DNA of 64,000 bases from Cladorhizidae sp. MBARI D1340-BT2 (lineage: Eukaryota; Porifera; Demospongiae; Poecilosclerida; Cladorhizidae). Shown one piece after another: positions 22,350 to 35,200 of the stretch (position 1 is the first letter of the stretch; each line of letters begins with the position of its first letter). The translations under genes and the position numbers were made by a program. The stretch lies in the NCBI GenBank assembly GCA_028752905.1, contig JAQNBH010000012.1, positions 24,995,816 to 25,059,815 on the forward strand. The letters are read 5' to 3'. The notes beneath the pieces were generated by a model. It searched no databases. It was not told the DNA's origin and saw only the letters and a list, made by a program, of their open reading frames with translations.

Positions 22350-24010
22350 GTCTTGTTCTCAATGATCATGATCTATCTTAGCTTTGCCTGTTTACTGACT
22401 TCAAGATCTAGTCTGGTTATAAGACTTATCTGCACAAAGAGAGACTCAGAGCATGGTGAAACTCACATAGCAGCATGTGGAGCACTCCTATCTGTAAGCA
22501 GTGCCTGAGTCTTCTTCCATCTGACGCACTTGCCTTCAAGGTCCGTTTCACCAACTGAACAGAGTGCTCTACCAATCCATTTGTGACAGGGTGATATGGT
22601 GCACTCCTGATATTATGAATTCCATTCCTTTTTATGAAGATCGTGAACTCATCTGATGTGAACGAAGGCCATTATCACAATTGTTGTGACAATCCATATG
22701 CTGCGATAAATATACATTATTACATTGTTACGGGGAAATATCACTCGTCTGATTGGCCGGTATCTTCACTCGTGCCTGCGGCACTCGTGGAAATACTAGC
22801 CACAGACTCGTGATATTTCCTCGTAACAATGTAATAATGTATTTATCATGGGACTGAGGATGCGCAAACCTTTACTGAGCATGCGCATATCGTATAGGTA
22901 ATAACAAGTACGCGATATGGTAAAATATCACAGTAGTTCTATTTGTACTATTCTCTATGAGTGGAGTAGATAGCTACATGATAAGAAGGATTATAATATT
23001 GAGGATATCTGCTTCCAATCTAGTTGAATATTATTAACCAGCTTCTTCCTGTCAAATATGTTCCCTTGCCTTTAATAGTTACTAGGATCAACTGCTTTGT
23101 ACCATGCTGCTCATACTCGACCTCTACCATCAGCTCAACTACTACTGACATGAGTATAAATCTTCAACAATAATGATGATGGTTGCAACTTTGTTCCAGG
23201 ACATTTGGACCTCATAACTTCTTCACACAGAATAGGCACAGCTGTTCCTGTATACACTTCAATCAACAGTGGACCTGAATAGGGTTTCTCCCTGCAACTC
23301 CTCCTCCTATGTGAACATGACACCTCCTGCTGACCACTATGAATGGTAGGCACCTATCGACACTGACTGTTTGTGGCTGGTTGGTTGCCAAATGTTAAAC
23401 TCCTCCCTCTTTATCCAATCATTGTGTACAGCTTTGTGAAGGTTTCTTTCATCTTTGAAATTGCTTCTAGGATCTGCATACTGCTGCAAGATGTCCAATC
23501 TTCATACAGTTGAAACACTTGGCATCTTTGAACTTACAGTTTTCCGTCATTAGACTTCCTTCCCACAATGATAACAAACTTGATCAACTCGATACACGCT
23601 CACATTGACGGTTCCTTTCACTTCGCTGGCACAATGATCAGCTACTTCAGCAACGTGAAGAGCTTTGGCAATGTTAGTCTTTCCTCAACAATAATCGTTT
23701 TTGTCTGTTCATTTCTCATTCTACACACAAGCTCTCTGGGCCCTTTTCAAGAAATGTTCCAAACTCGCAGTTGACTGCTAGGTTCCGCAGGTCTGCCACA
23801 AAATCAGCCCAAGGAATTGACATCTTCTGTAAAAATGATACCTTTTCGCAATAGCTAATGGATAATGAGCTTTAAGTGCTCTTAGAAGTTTATCAAAAGA
23901 CTTCTGCCTGGGTTTGACTGGAGCTAGCAAACCTTGCAGTAAGGCATGTCCAATTACTGTTAATAACACAGCAACCTTCTTGTCATCTATCACTTCATTT
24001 GCATCCATGT
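22350..24010 (-). mobile_element. Decayed gypsy-type LTR retrotransposon (gag and integrase pieces)
   Basis: At 23,778-24,008 the minus strand reads KKVAVLLTVIGHALLQGLLA then KPRQKSFDKLLRALKAHY and RYHFYRRCQ, typical of gypsy gag. At 22,350-22,700 a much mutated stretch has a DNG motif, then KGMEFIISGVHHITLSQMDW: the integrase 'NGI.H..S.PYHP..NGL' region with many stops. Reverse transcriptase and LTRs were not found. Between the two lies poorly preserved gag-protease sequence. Confidence 0.6.
22705..22847. mobile_element. 143-bp palindromic MITE inside the gypsy remnant
   Basis: Left arm GATAAATATACATTATTACA continuing TTGTTACGGGGAAATATCAC; right arm is the same sequence inverted (ACTCGTGATATTTCCTCGTA to GTATTTATC). 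The arms are about 43 bp with few mismatches around a 55-bp centre. No coding capacity. Confidence 0.85.
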
Positions 24011-24310
24011 AGAGATTTACTCCTTCGAGGTAAGTGGAGATCTTCTATGTGTCTAGGCTAGCTGCCCATAAAACCATACTCAAGCCATAATCCCATCTAC
24101 TCGCCACTTGTGATATCTTTGTTATATCACTAACCTTGGTTCAATACTTTCTTGGAATGAAAACAGACTGATTACTATATAGTACACGAGCAATGACGAA
24201 TATACACAGCATATAGGAAATGACTATGACATCACATATCACAAACAAAACTAAATATCATAATATATCATAAGAATGTCTAGATACCACACACTTAGCA
24301 TATATACCAA

Positions 24311-25010
24311 GACAATGGACCAGCATTGGCATTCATGAGTCAGCAGTCTATGTCAGAAAACGACATTGTTCACCTAACTTCTGCACCTTGTCATCCTTCA
24401 AGTAATGGACTAGCAGAAAGAGCATTTCAGTCATTCAAAGTGGGGCTGAAGACAACCGCATGAGTCAATTTAAGGCTTGTCTCTCAAAGTTGCTAACTTG
24501 AGTTTCCCCAGCAGAACTGCTCATGGGATGTCTTTACTCCAGGATGGATTTACTTTATCCTGAGATGCCTCAGAAGGTCAAGGCAGAGCAGATATTGTGC
24601 AATCAACCTCTGTGCCGTCACAGTTGCAGATCTAGTCTACTCTTAAGAACTTTTCTGAATCATTGCCACAGTATATAGTTACCAGGAAAAATAGTTAAAA
24701 CTACGGGATTCCTTTCTTACCAAGTGGTGTTACAGTCAGGTCAACTTGTATGCAGACATGTGGACAGTTTACACAGCAGAAGTGTGGCAAACTGGGTGAG
24801 ACTATGTCCGACCAAAGACACCTGAAAACAACCAGCACTCTGATCTGGTTGAGCCACTCACTCTACCTGATATACCTCCTGATACACATACTCCACCACC
24901 ATCTCCATTACCTCCTTATCAATTGCACCTTCAAGGAACTTGTGTCAGGTCAAGTCGAAAAGTCAATGGCCAGATTACTACAAATAAGCTTGTAAACTTG
25001 AGCGAGGGGA
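24311..25010 (+). pseudogene. gypsy-type integrase C-terminal fragment
   Basis: Reads DNGPALAFMSQQSM, HLTSAPCHPSSNGLAERAFQ then SFKVGLKTTA and a stop. The DNG motif and the E of NGLAERAF are the second and third residues of a DDE integrase core. The remainder down to about 25,010 contains the proline-rich polyprotein tail (LPDIPPDTHTPPPSPLPPYQ) with stops. It lies opposite in strand to the adjacent gypsy pieces, so it is a separate insertion. Confidence 0.7.
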
Positions 25011-26074
25011 AGTATGCTATACTAAATATGAACAGGAAGTACTTAACACTTATTATTGTTGATTGCATCACCCATATAATTTCTTGATGCGTTATATATT
25101 GCGAGTAAATACTATTGGTCATGTTTTATAACATTCTTTTAGAATTCTATGGTTAACGATAAGATATGATTATTACAGAAAGAAAAATTTCCTCCATGGA
25201 AGATAGTTTGGTATCCGTGTCACATTTTTATTGTGAATTATTTTCAAACACAAATTTCTGGGAAGATCATGAAGGTTTCCGTAATGTGCAGCTCCTCTTG
25301 ACATCCATTTGCATCTGCTCGTAATTATACCACTCTTCCTCTTCCTATGTCGACTATTGGTCTCCAACCTCACACTTCAGTCATTTTCCCTTCGTATTTC
25401 CACATTCTTTATTAAATAAATACTAGAAACTTCATTTGGAGTCAGTTTTATAGCAGGGGAGAAATACAGCTACTCTAGCAATGAAGTGAATTTCTTGCAT
25501 TATGACGCTAATTTTCAAAGACAAAGCAATCATGTTTACTACAAACAAAAAAAAACCTTTGGGTTTCTCTCCTCAAACATCTTCTCTACCTTAGATAGGA
25601 AAGGCCATATATATATATAGCAACTGCACCACACCAACCAGACTTGTCAGCTGGGAATACCCTAAAATATATGACGCAGGTATAGTAGGGGTAAGTCTTA
25701 TAGCCAAACCCATTACCTATCACTATCAGGAATGGAGCTAGGGCTGCCCTGGCTATGCAGGAGGGAGGTAGTAAGGCTTGCTACTGCCTGCCTCTATATG
25801 TTTGTTTTCCCATGACAATTATGTACCTGTACATTTTATCATAATGGGTGTAAACTCACATCGACAGCCAGTGCCATGAGAGATCAGTCAATTTGCTGGG
25901 CCAAAACAAACTTGAACTGATGCTCTCTTACTCAAGGGGGTGGAGGAGGAACCTAATTAAATAATATACTGTACACAGTATATATTAGTTGTTGAAACAA
26001 AATCATGTCAAACATACACTGCAGTAGAAAAAACGAACACAAAATGAAGTGTGCTGAAAGTTCCTGTGTTCCTG
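25011..26074. other. 3' flank of PIKfyve, no gene seen
   Basis: AT-rich sequence downstream of the PIKfyve stop. It should contain the 3' untranslated region, but I found no clear AATAAA on the minus strand close to the stop. A TATATATATATA stretch lies at 25,608-25,620. Confidence 0.4.
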
Positions 26075-26253
26075 TTAGAAGTCCATGCCAAGCCCTGACC
26101 ATTTGTCAGGCACCACTGTAAAATACCGCTCCATTGCATCGCAGAACCGCTTGCGATAAAGTTCAGGGTACACAACTGTTGGCAGCTCACGCCCAGATGT
26201 CTTCTTCAAGTACATTTCCAGACGCTTGTCGAATGTAAATGTGCGTACATAAT
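26075..26253 (-). CDS. PIKFYVE: PIKfyve segment 21: last exon, activation loop and C-terminus
   Basis: Acceptor CTTCCCTCTAG. Encodes DYVRTFTFDKRLEMYLKKTS, LPTVVYPELYRKRFCDAMER and YFTVVPDKWSGLGMDF, then TAA at 26,075-26,077. This is the type III PIP-kinase activation loop and the usual 'W.GLG' end of PIKfyve. Full-length, no truncation. Confidence 0.95.
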
Positions 26254-29200
26254 CTAGAGGGAAGACCAAAATTGGTCATTGAAATGTACGTGTGTATCTG
26301 TCTAACTAACTGCAAGTTAGCTAACAATATACATGTTGGGAATGTGGTGACAATCTTTATATTTGTTTGACCCTTGTATAAAATGGCAAACCCCACCCCA
26401 GACCCTCCAAAAGTTTATATCTCGGCTAAAACTTATTTCGGCACGTTTTTAATATCCTAAATGTTGGTCTCGGTCAAATTTAAACTTTAAAAAAAAAACA
26501 CTACCAGTGTGCCTTTAATCCTTTGCTAACAATCCTTTGCTAACATAATAAATCAGCAGTTATCTCCCCTCCAATCCCCCGCCCCCCCTATTTTAAGCAA
26601 TATGTCTATTCTCAATGAACTCGCAGTTGGTATAAAACCTTACAATAACCTCCTCAATAATCAACTGGAAATTGTATTCTCTCAATGTTTCGACTAGATG
26701 CTCTAGCCTTCATCAGGAATAATGACTAGATGCTCTAGCCTTCGTCAGGAATAATGACTAGATGCTCTAGCCTTCATCAGGAATATGACGGTTATTGTAA
26801 AATATGCCATAATTTTACTACTGGAACACTCTGAATTGTCCAATGCATTGTAGCAACTAATAAATCTATTTCTCGATTCAGTAAAACACGTGATACTAGG
26901 TAATGGTTCAGCATACAATAAATATGCATGTGTATGTGCAATATCGAGTCTAGCTAAGCTGAGTCAGCAAGTAGCTGCACATCTTTGCTATGGCTTCTTC
27001 AGAAGCTTACTCTTATGACAACAATTAAAAGCACAGACCTACAACAAAACATTACTTATGACCCACATATCTAAGTGTATAATTGTGCAGTACATGTACT
27101 CATCAAAATATCTTTGACGTTTCTATTGCGTTTGATCACTGTGTAAATTTACAGAGTGTGGATCCACATTTTTATCAGTCTTTGTTTAAATACATTCCGT
27201 GGGGAACAGGCTTCATGGCTATGTCCTGTCCAGAGCCGCAGGATTCGAGCAGGAGGTAATATGTGAGCTCTGTGGATTCCTGGAGCTAATCTAATATCCA
27301 GTCGAGCGCCCAGTGAGTTATGGATGTAGAATAAGATACAGTGTAGCTATTGCACTGAGCGTCTGTTAACTGTAGTAATGTCTGGATACTGCATTAGAGC
27401 GACAGTCGAGAGCTACTGCAGTCAAGTGTCCAGTGAGCTGAGGTGATAACGAAGCCACTCCAGTAGAGCTGTTCTCTATCTGTAGCGTTTCCAGTAGCTG
27501 GCTCAATCGAGGGCAGTGTCATCAGAGGTAATGTCGATAACGACACTGATAGCTCCGATCGATTTGCGGTACTGTTTCGATGTCTACAGCTGCTCCTAAT
27601 CAATCCTCAAATGCTACATGTATAATGTCAAGGCTGCTCTGCCAATTCTTTGAGGACTGCAGTAAGCACCATCTTGCGAAAGAGAAAAATAGTCCTCCCG
27701 TTTTCTGTGTTTTCATTGGCTTTGCCATTATATCTTTGGGGGTGGTTGGCATTGAATGCCTGTTCTAAATAATGGAAATATGGCTTGTTATAGGCACATG
27801 TGTATATTTTAGTAAATACCACAAAAGCTCCAAATAGTCGTCATTCTCATTATGCATCATTCTAAACGAACTTTCAGTTGACATAACGAAATGAAGGCTC
27901 TAGTAGAAATGTCAAGAGAGTAAAATGATATCGAGAAAGTCTTTGTAATGCACTATTCTAATTATGTGTCATTTTTTCATACGCTCAATTTCTAATGGTG
28001 CGCCATTGTATGACGTCTATAATTTCTATTATTGCATTTAATTTATCTATCACCCTTTTCGTCTTCAAAAGATCAAAATAGCTTCGTTCCTTTACTTAGG
28101 AGTTAGAGGCTACCACGTGCATAATAGCACTCATATATCCAAATGGATTGTGACCTGCTGGACAAACAACACTGCACCTGTGCTAGTAGTAGCTGGACAA
28201 CCAGCACTGCACCTGTGCTGGTAGTAGCTAGACAAACAACACTGCACCTGTACTAGTAGTAGCTAGACAAACAACACTGCACCTGTGCTGGTAGTAGCTA
28301 GACAAACAACACTGCACCTGTACTAGTAGTAGCTAGACAAACAACACTGCACCTGTGCTAGTAGTAGCTAGACAAACAACACTGCACCTGTGCTAGTAGT
28401 AGCTAGACAAACAACACTGCACCTGTGCTGGTAGTAGCTAGACAAACAACACTGCACCTGTACTAGTAGTAGCTAGACAAACAACACTGCACCTGTGCTA
28501 GTAGTAGCTGGACAAACAACACTGCACCTGTGCTAGTCAGTAGTAGTATCTAGACAACACTGCACCTGTGCTAGTGCATAGATGCAGTGTTGTTTGTCCA
28601 GCTACTACTAGCACAGGTGCAGTGTTGTTTGTCCAGCATGTTGAGCAAAGCATTGCAGTTCACATGGCAAGGTTGGTCAGAAAAGTTGAAGGTGATCTGG
28701 ACCCTTCAAGATCAGGGAGAAGGAGCTCTCCATCATGAATTATTGTCCACTGTAGGGAACGGGAGTCGTTGTACATACATGTACATTACAAGCTGAGAGA
28801 GAGTATTTTGAAAGAGCTACACAATACCCATCCAGGCATATTGACAAGAATGAAGGCTATTGCTTGTAGTAATGTGTGATGTTCAGGGATATATTAACAT
28901 TAACAAATTGAAACACTGGCAAAAAGTTGTCTCCCACACAGGAGCGTCAAAAATGTTCCAGCAGCTGCCCCCTACATCCATGGATATGGACAATTTAATC
29001 CATGGCAATGCATCCATGTGGACTTACAGTAGCTGGTCATTTCATGAAACAATATTTATCATCATCGTAGATACGCATTCCAAATGGCCTGAGGTCTACA
29101 TGATAAACTCTACTACTGTCCAGAGCACTATCGAAGTATTGACAAGTTGTTTGCCAAAATATGGTCTGCACGTCCAACTTGTGTTGGATAACTGCCTGCA

Positions 29201-32200
29201 GTTGTGGTGGCTGAGTTTTCAGAGCGCCTTCAAGAAAATCACAAGCAATGCTCCCCTTACTTCCCAGCCTCAAATGGGTTGGCAGCTAAGACCAACATTG
29301 AAGATGGAATACTCGATAACCACGCCAAGTGAGTTCAATAGCACGACCAACAGGCTTGCACTCGAGAACTAGCTGTGGGACAAGAGTTAATGGCGGTTCA
29401 GGAGACAAGTGGAATCCTGGAGTCGTTATTCGGAAGCAAGATGCATCGTATATGATTGAGACTGAAACTGGTCTACAGTGGAGGCATCATTTGGATCAAA
29501 GGTTAATCAGGTTTCTGCTAATGCATCACCTGAAGTAGACAACAGTGAGTGTGCTCAGCAATAGAGACCGAACTTCAACTTAAGAATAGACTGGAAGACA
29601 GAACTGAAGTGCATTCATCACCACCACCAAATTTATTCGTCCTTAACCCACCTATGGAAAGTGTAACTCCAGCTCCTGAAGTGGCTGCTCGATATTCCTG
29701 TTGGACTATTTATACAGTAGTCACTGAACAACTTAAACATCCTCACAGTTGGGGACGAGTCTAGTGTGCATGCAAGACTGTGTTGCCTGTAGTGGATGCG
29801 TGCATTGTCTATGATTTTCCGTGGGTGTCGTTGATTTGACCTCGGTACCATCCCCTTCACCTGTGGTTCATGGCATGCAATATTGTCCTGGAACTTTCAT
29901 TCTGATGGTGTTGTTGTTCCTCAAGTTAGCCAGTGAGGAATTGATGTTATTATAAAAAGTTTTCTAACAAAAATACAATAGCTCTGGAGTTGCACTGAGT
30001 AACTTCTTACACATGAAAGTGACTGCTCGACTTAAAAAACTAAAACTAACAACCGAAAATAGAAACGAGACAAAACATGTGTTTTTTTTACAAAAAAATT
30101 ATAATATATATATAAATACATATACTGTATATATATCTATATCTATATATATATACTGTATATATATATATATATATACATACATATACTGTATGTATAC
30201 ATACACATTACTGTATATATCTCTATAATATATATATCAATATATATGGTCAGTGTGGAGTGTGGCAAGTTGTTTATGAGCACGTGCCTGTAATTTCATG
30301 AGCCAAAGTGAGTGAAAATACAGCCTACAAGTGAAATGGCTTGCGATATTCCACGATATAATTGGGAGTCTTGGCTATTACCGAGTTGTTGCTAGCACTA
30401 GATATGAGGAAATAGCCGTGTCATGGAGGCTATGTGTTCACTGGCCCATCCCCACAGGTGGCTCGTGGGTTGCCTACTAATAAGGTAACACTGTAATTAG
30501 CCCCTGACCAATGGGTGGCCAGTAAGTATGTGTGTGCATCTACATGGCTATAGGTTGTTTCTGTAATTTCTGACCCTTTCCCGACCAATAATTTTAAAAT
30601 ATCTATGTATATTATATATTGTATTTGGTATTTGTATTTTAACACCATACTATTGCCACACCCACTCTAAAATTCCTTGCTCCAATGAGGGTATACAAAT
30701 GACTTGACTTGGAGGTCAAATTGATGCAAGGTAATTTCAGCCCACATAATTAACTCAAGAATTTGGGAAGTATAACCTAGATGGAATGTCTAACTGGGGA
30801 GTCCAGATAAGGGAGCTTTCTCTATATCAGCAATGGATGATAGTCATAGATGATCCTCAAAGATTACTGCAATAACCATCTAGCGTATTATTTGGAACTA
30901 CCCTTAATGGTTAAACTAAACAACATTACTGATAACCTTACCAATTACAATGATAAACACAGTTTTTGTTCACCCCTTACCAATCAACATGGCAATCTAA
31001 TTCAGTTGTTGTGATGACCCTTTACCAATAACCATGACAACCTACTGTGATGAACCCTCACCAAAAACCAAGAATGTTACCATTCCAAAATCCCTTACCA
31101 ATTATTCCGACCACTAGCATGCCGGCATTGTCATCAATGCAAGTAAGGAGAGAGTAGTCCATGATGGAATTCTGGGCCAGGAACTCGCTGTCGGCCATGA
31201 TGGCTTGCATCAGCACAAACTTGGAGTGAGGATGCACATATACAGGGGCGTGGCAGATAGCTGCAGAAAGAGAGGAGCAAATGGTCTTCAAAGTAGAGGA
31301 TTGTAACTGTATAATTATAGCACACCCTCTTCCACATCTCTATTTGACGTCTTTGAGTTTCCTTTCTATTCCCAAGCTCATGCATTCCCTTCTTTCCCTC
31401 TCTCCAGGCCGACCACACCCAAACTCCACCTCTAACTTCACCACCCTCACACTCTCCACATACACACATACATATGCCTTAATTAATCTCGTGGCTAGAG
31501 GGGGAAAGGGTCTGCTATACTAAAGTAGAGCTTCTGTTCCGAGCGCATCTCTATCTTGGTAAGTTTGTGATGCCACCCTACTGTACATGCTCACGAGAGT
31601 GATGACATCACAAAAGCACCAGGATTGGGTGGGAACAAAAGCACCAGGATTGGGTGGGAACAAAAGCACCAGGATTGGGTGGGAACAAAAGCACCAGGAT
31701 TGGGTGAGAACAAAAGCACCAGGATTGGGTGGGAACAAAAGCACCAGGATTGGGTGGGAACAAAAGCACCAGGATTGGGTGGGAACAAAAGTACCAGGAT
31801 TGGGTGGGAACAAAAGCACCAGGATTGGGTGGGAACAAAAGCACCAGGATTGGGTGGGAACAAAAGCACCAGGATTGGGTGGGAGCAAAAGGACCAGGAT
31901 TGGGTGGGAACAAAAGCACCAGGATTGGGTGGGAACAAAAGCACCAGGATTGGGTGGGAACAAAAGCACCAGGATTGGGTGGGAACAAAAGCACCAGGAT
32001 TGGGTGGGAACAAAAGCACCAGGATTGGGTGGGAACAAAAGCACCAGGATTGGGTGGGAACAAAAGCACCAGGATTGGGTGGGAACAAAAGCACCAGGAT
32101 TGGATGGGAACAAAAGCACCGGGATTGGGTGGGAACAAAAGCTTAGTGGGCCACAGCCTTTTCCTCTCCAGTATGTCAAATAAGTCAAGGGTTAGCTATC

Positions 32201-35200
32201 CAGACTATACATGTACTTGCCCTACCCCATTGTGACATGCCCCCTTGCCACCCCCTCATCTCCTCCCACACACAACCATGCCCCAGGCTCCTCACACCCC
32301 CTATTGACACACCCATCCACACATAACCTCTCATGATAAACATGTACCCCAGATACACTTCCCCCACCCCTCTCCACACCCATCCTTCACACATTTATCC
32401 CACTCCACAAACGCTCACAACACAGCCCTCTACTTAAGACTTCCCCCCTCCATACTCCCACCTCCTCACCACAAACCTCCCCTTCCCCTTCATACAGGCA
32501 CACCCCTCCACATACTGGCCACACACATCCACATCTTTTCCTATTCTTTCATACATGCCCACTATTCCCCACCCTATGGCCACACCCCTCTAATCACACT
32601 CACAGTTGAGGTAATTCTCATCTAAGAGAACATCTCCACTGTTGTCCTTGCTGGGGTCGACATAGCGGCTCCTCATGGATCCCTTCAGATCAAACACCTG
32701 CAACAACAGCAACCACCACCACCAGGTAAGCACGTGCAGGTTAATAAGCTTTGACAATGTGCTACAGCTGTATTCATCGAGCCACACTGACATACCCTTG
32801 CAATGCTGTGGTTGTAGAGCAAGTTCTCCATAACAACCGCATCCATTCTCTTCGAGTTCCCTGTCCTGCTGTTCCTGAAGCCGATACTGTATGCACCCAG
32901 AATCTTAGCCAGAGCCAAGGGCCGCTGAAGGGTAGGAGAGTGTTGTGATCATAGAAATACCATAACACATCAAACATGACTATCAGATGTTACATGACGA
33001 TTATATTCAGGATTTATTTATGAGGAGGAGGAAGAAGACGAGATGTGTTCCCCTGCTTAAAACATACTGTAACTTCCACGTGGTTCCTACATAGTTGCTT
33101 TATCCACACCAAAGTTGCATGCACCCGGATATACATACATGAGATACAAACATGAAGGTCTACACTCACAAGGGCACCAGGTTCCAAACAGATTCACTCC
33201 TTAGGTATTATTGGTCATGAACACTGGAAGCTATTTTAGTGGCTTTGTGTTACACTTCCAACAAGAGAAGTATTTTTGTCAATTTCTCTTTCTATCAGCT
33301 TTTAAATTTATTTATTTTGCCAAAATTTCAACCAAAATGCTTTGGTCTTTAAAAAAACTATCTTCAATTTACCCCGAGGAAGACCATGTACACTGTGCAT
33401 GTAAGCATTTCGGTTGAAATGTTGGCCATACAAAAAAAGAGAACTCGACCTAACATTTGATGATGTCAGCTGAAAGTAATCGTACAAGTTTGAACAAGAG
33501 AAATGTACAGTGTATGCTAATGTTGTGTGAACATGATTTAAAAAAATTATAATGAAATCATTTCAGCATGATAGAAGAGCACACCATGTCCAATATGACT
33601 GAAGACACACCATGCCAGTATGACTGAAGAGCACACGTGTCCAGTATGAGTGAAGAGCACATATGTCAGGTACATGTATGATCAAAGAGTGCACATGTCC
33701 AGTATGACTGAAGAACACTCCAGTACGATATTATGTACAACGTACGTCACATTTCTGGCTGCTATCTTACAAATAAATCTCTCACACTGTCTTTATCTCC
33801 CGCACCACCTCAACCTGTATCCCACTTTCACTCCTCCTCACCTTCTCTTCCAAAGCCTTGGTGACATAGTCCAAATATCGTGGAGCAAAGTCTTCGAACG
33901 CTGAGATCTCGATGGACTTGATCTGCTTCAGAATGAACCTGTCATCTACACATTTACGACAAGGAGCAAACAAGAGAGATGACACTTGAAGAGGATGAAG
34001 AGAGGGTGTAGGGGAAAGGCTATACATCACATGCAAGAATGAGCAAGGGATGCCCAGGGCAGCCATAACCTTTCCTATGCAGGACATCTTGGGATAACCC
34101 AGCATATGTGGCACTATCCTGGAATGTGTCCCTACTCCTAGCCCCATCCCAGACTCTTGGTTCTATGCTGTGAAGTCAGTCATGCCACTTCCCAGGATAG
34201 TCCCGAGCTCCCTGGAAATCTAGAGGATGTCCTAGGTACGGTGTGGCAGTACCAGGCATGCATGGTAAGCATGTACATACCTGCCACCTTGCAGAATGCC
34301 GAGTGGGACTTCCCTCCTTTGGCGTCGTACTTGACACAGCGAGTAAGAGAGCGAATGAAACGATCTTCGCCACCCGGGAAGATCTTCTCTCTGAGCTGCT
34401 GGAACTCTTCAGCTAAGTAGACTTTACAGAAGAAGCTAGCGGTCTTGTCCATGTTGGAGAACTCTTTAGGAATGAAAAGACAAACAAACAAATATCTCCA
34501 ACAACAAAAAGAGTGCAAGTTAATGAATTAAGAGGTTGTTGAGCTTATTAGCAGCCCAAACAAACACTCACTTCACATACAGTAACTTGATTAATTTGAG
34601 CCTTTTTTTATGTTGAATGTTTATATTCCATTACTGACGAGCCAATCGACCAATGTTTTGCATTAACATTTGCTGTGCACACATGTGTTCACAAACTTTA
34701 AGTTTCGCGCTACATGCAAGTAGAAGTACATTGAACATACGTAGCCAGCGGCTCTCATGGGCGGATCTGCTGGTAGCATTCGGTGGACCTGCGTGTCAGG
34801 GTAACTGACGTTTGGAACCCAGCCCATGGCCAAACCCCATACACACACATACACAATCAAACAATAAACGATATCTTGAAAGCTTCTCACAGGAAGAAAA
34901 CCCTCAACCACCCCAGACAACTTTGCATGGTATAAGTAATGCTTGCACACCAGAAGAACAAGATTGGTCTCTTAACTCAGTCACTGGTGTAAGCGTATAT
35001 ATCAAAGATATGTATGTATATGTTACATATGTACGCCATATGTACGCCAAAAGCTATTAAAAAAACTTTTTAAATTGATCATAGGATTGATTCTAACATA
35101 TCCTACAGTATAGCGGTCAAAAATAGCTACACAGTCTTCCATTACCTACCTACCGAATATGAGGGCTACAGACGTTCGGTAACTAGGAAGAAAATATCGG

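Noticed and set aside
31520..32235. Six overlapping repetitive frames of 167-222 codons
   Set aside because: The 25-bp repeat has no stop codons in most frames. No start context, no complexity, and it sits between two proven PIKfyve exons.
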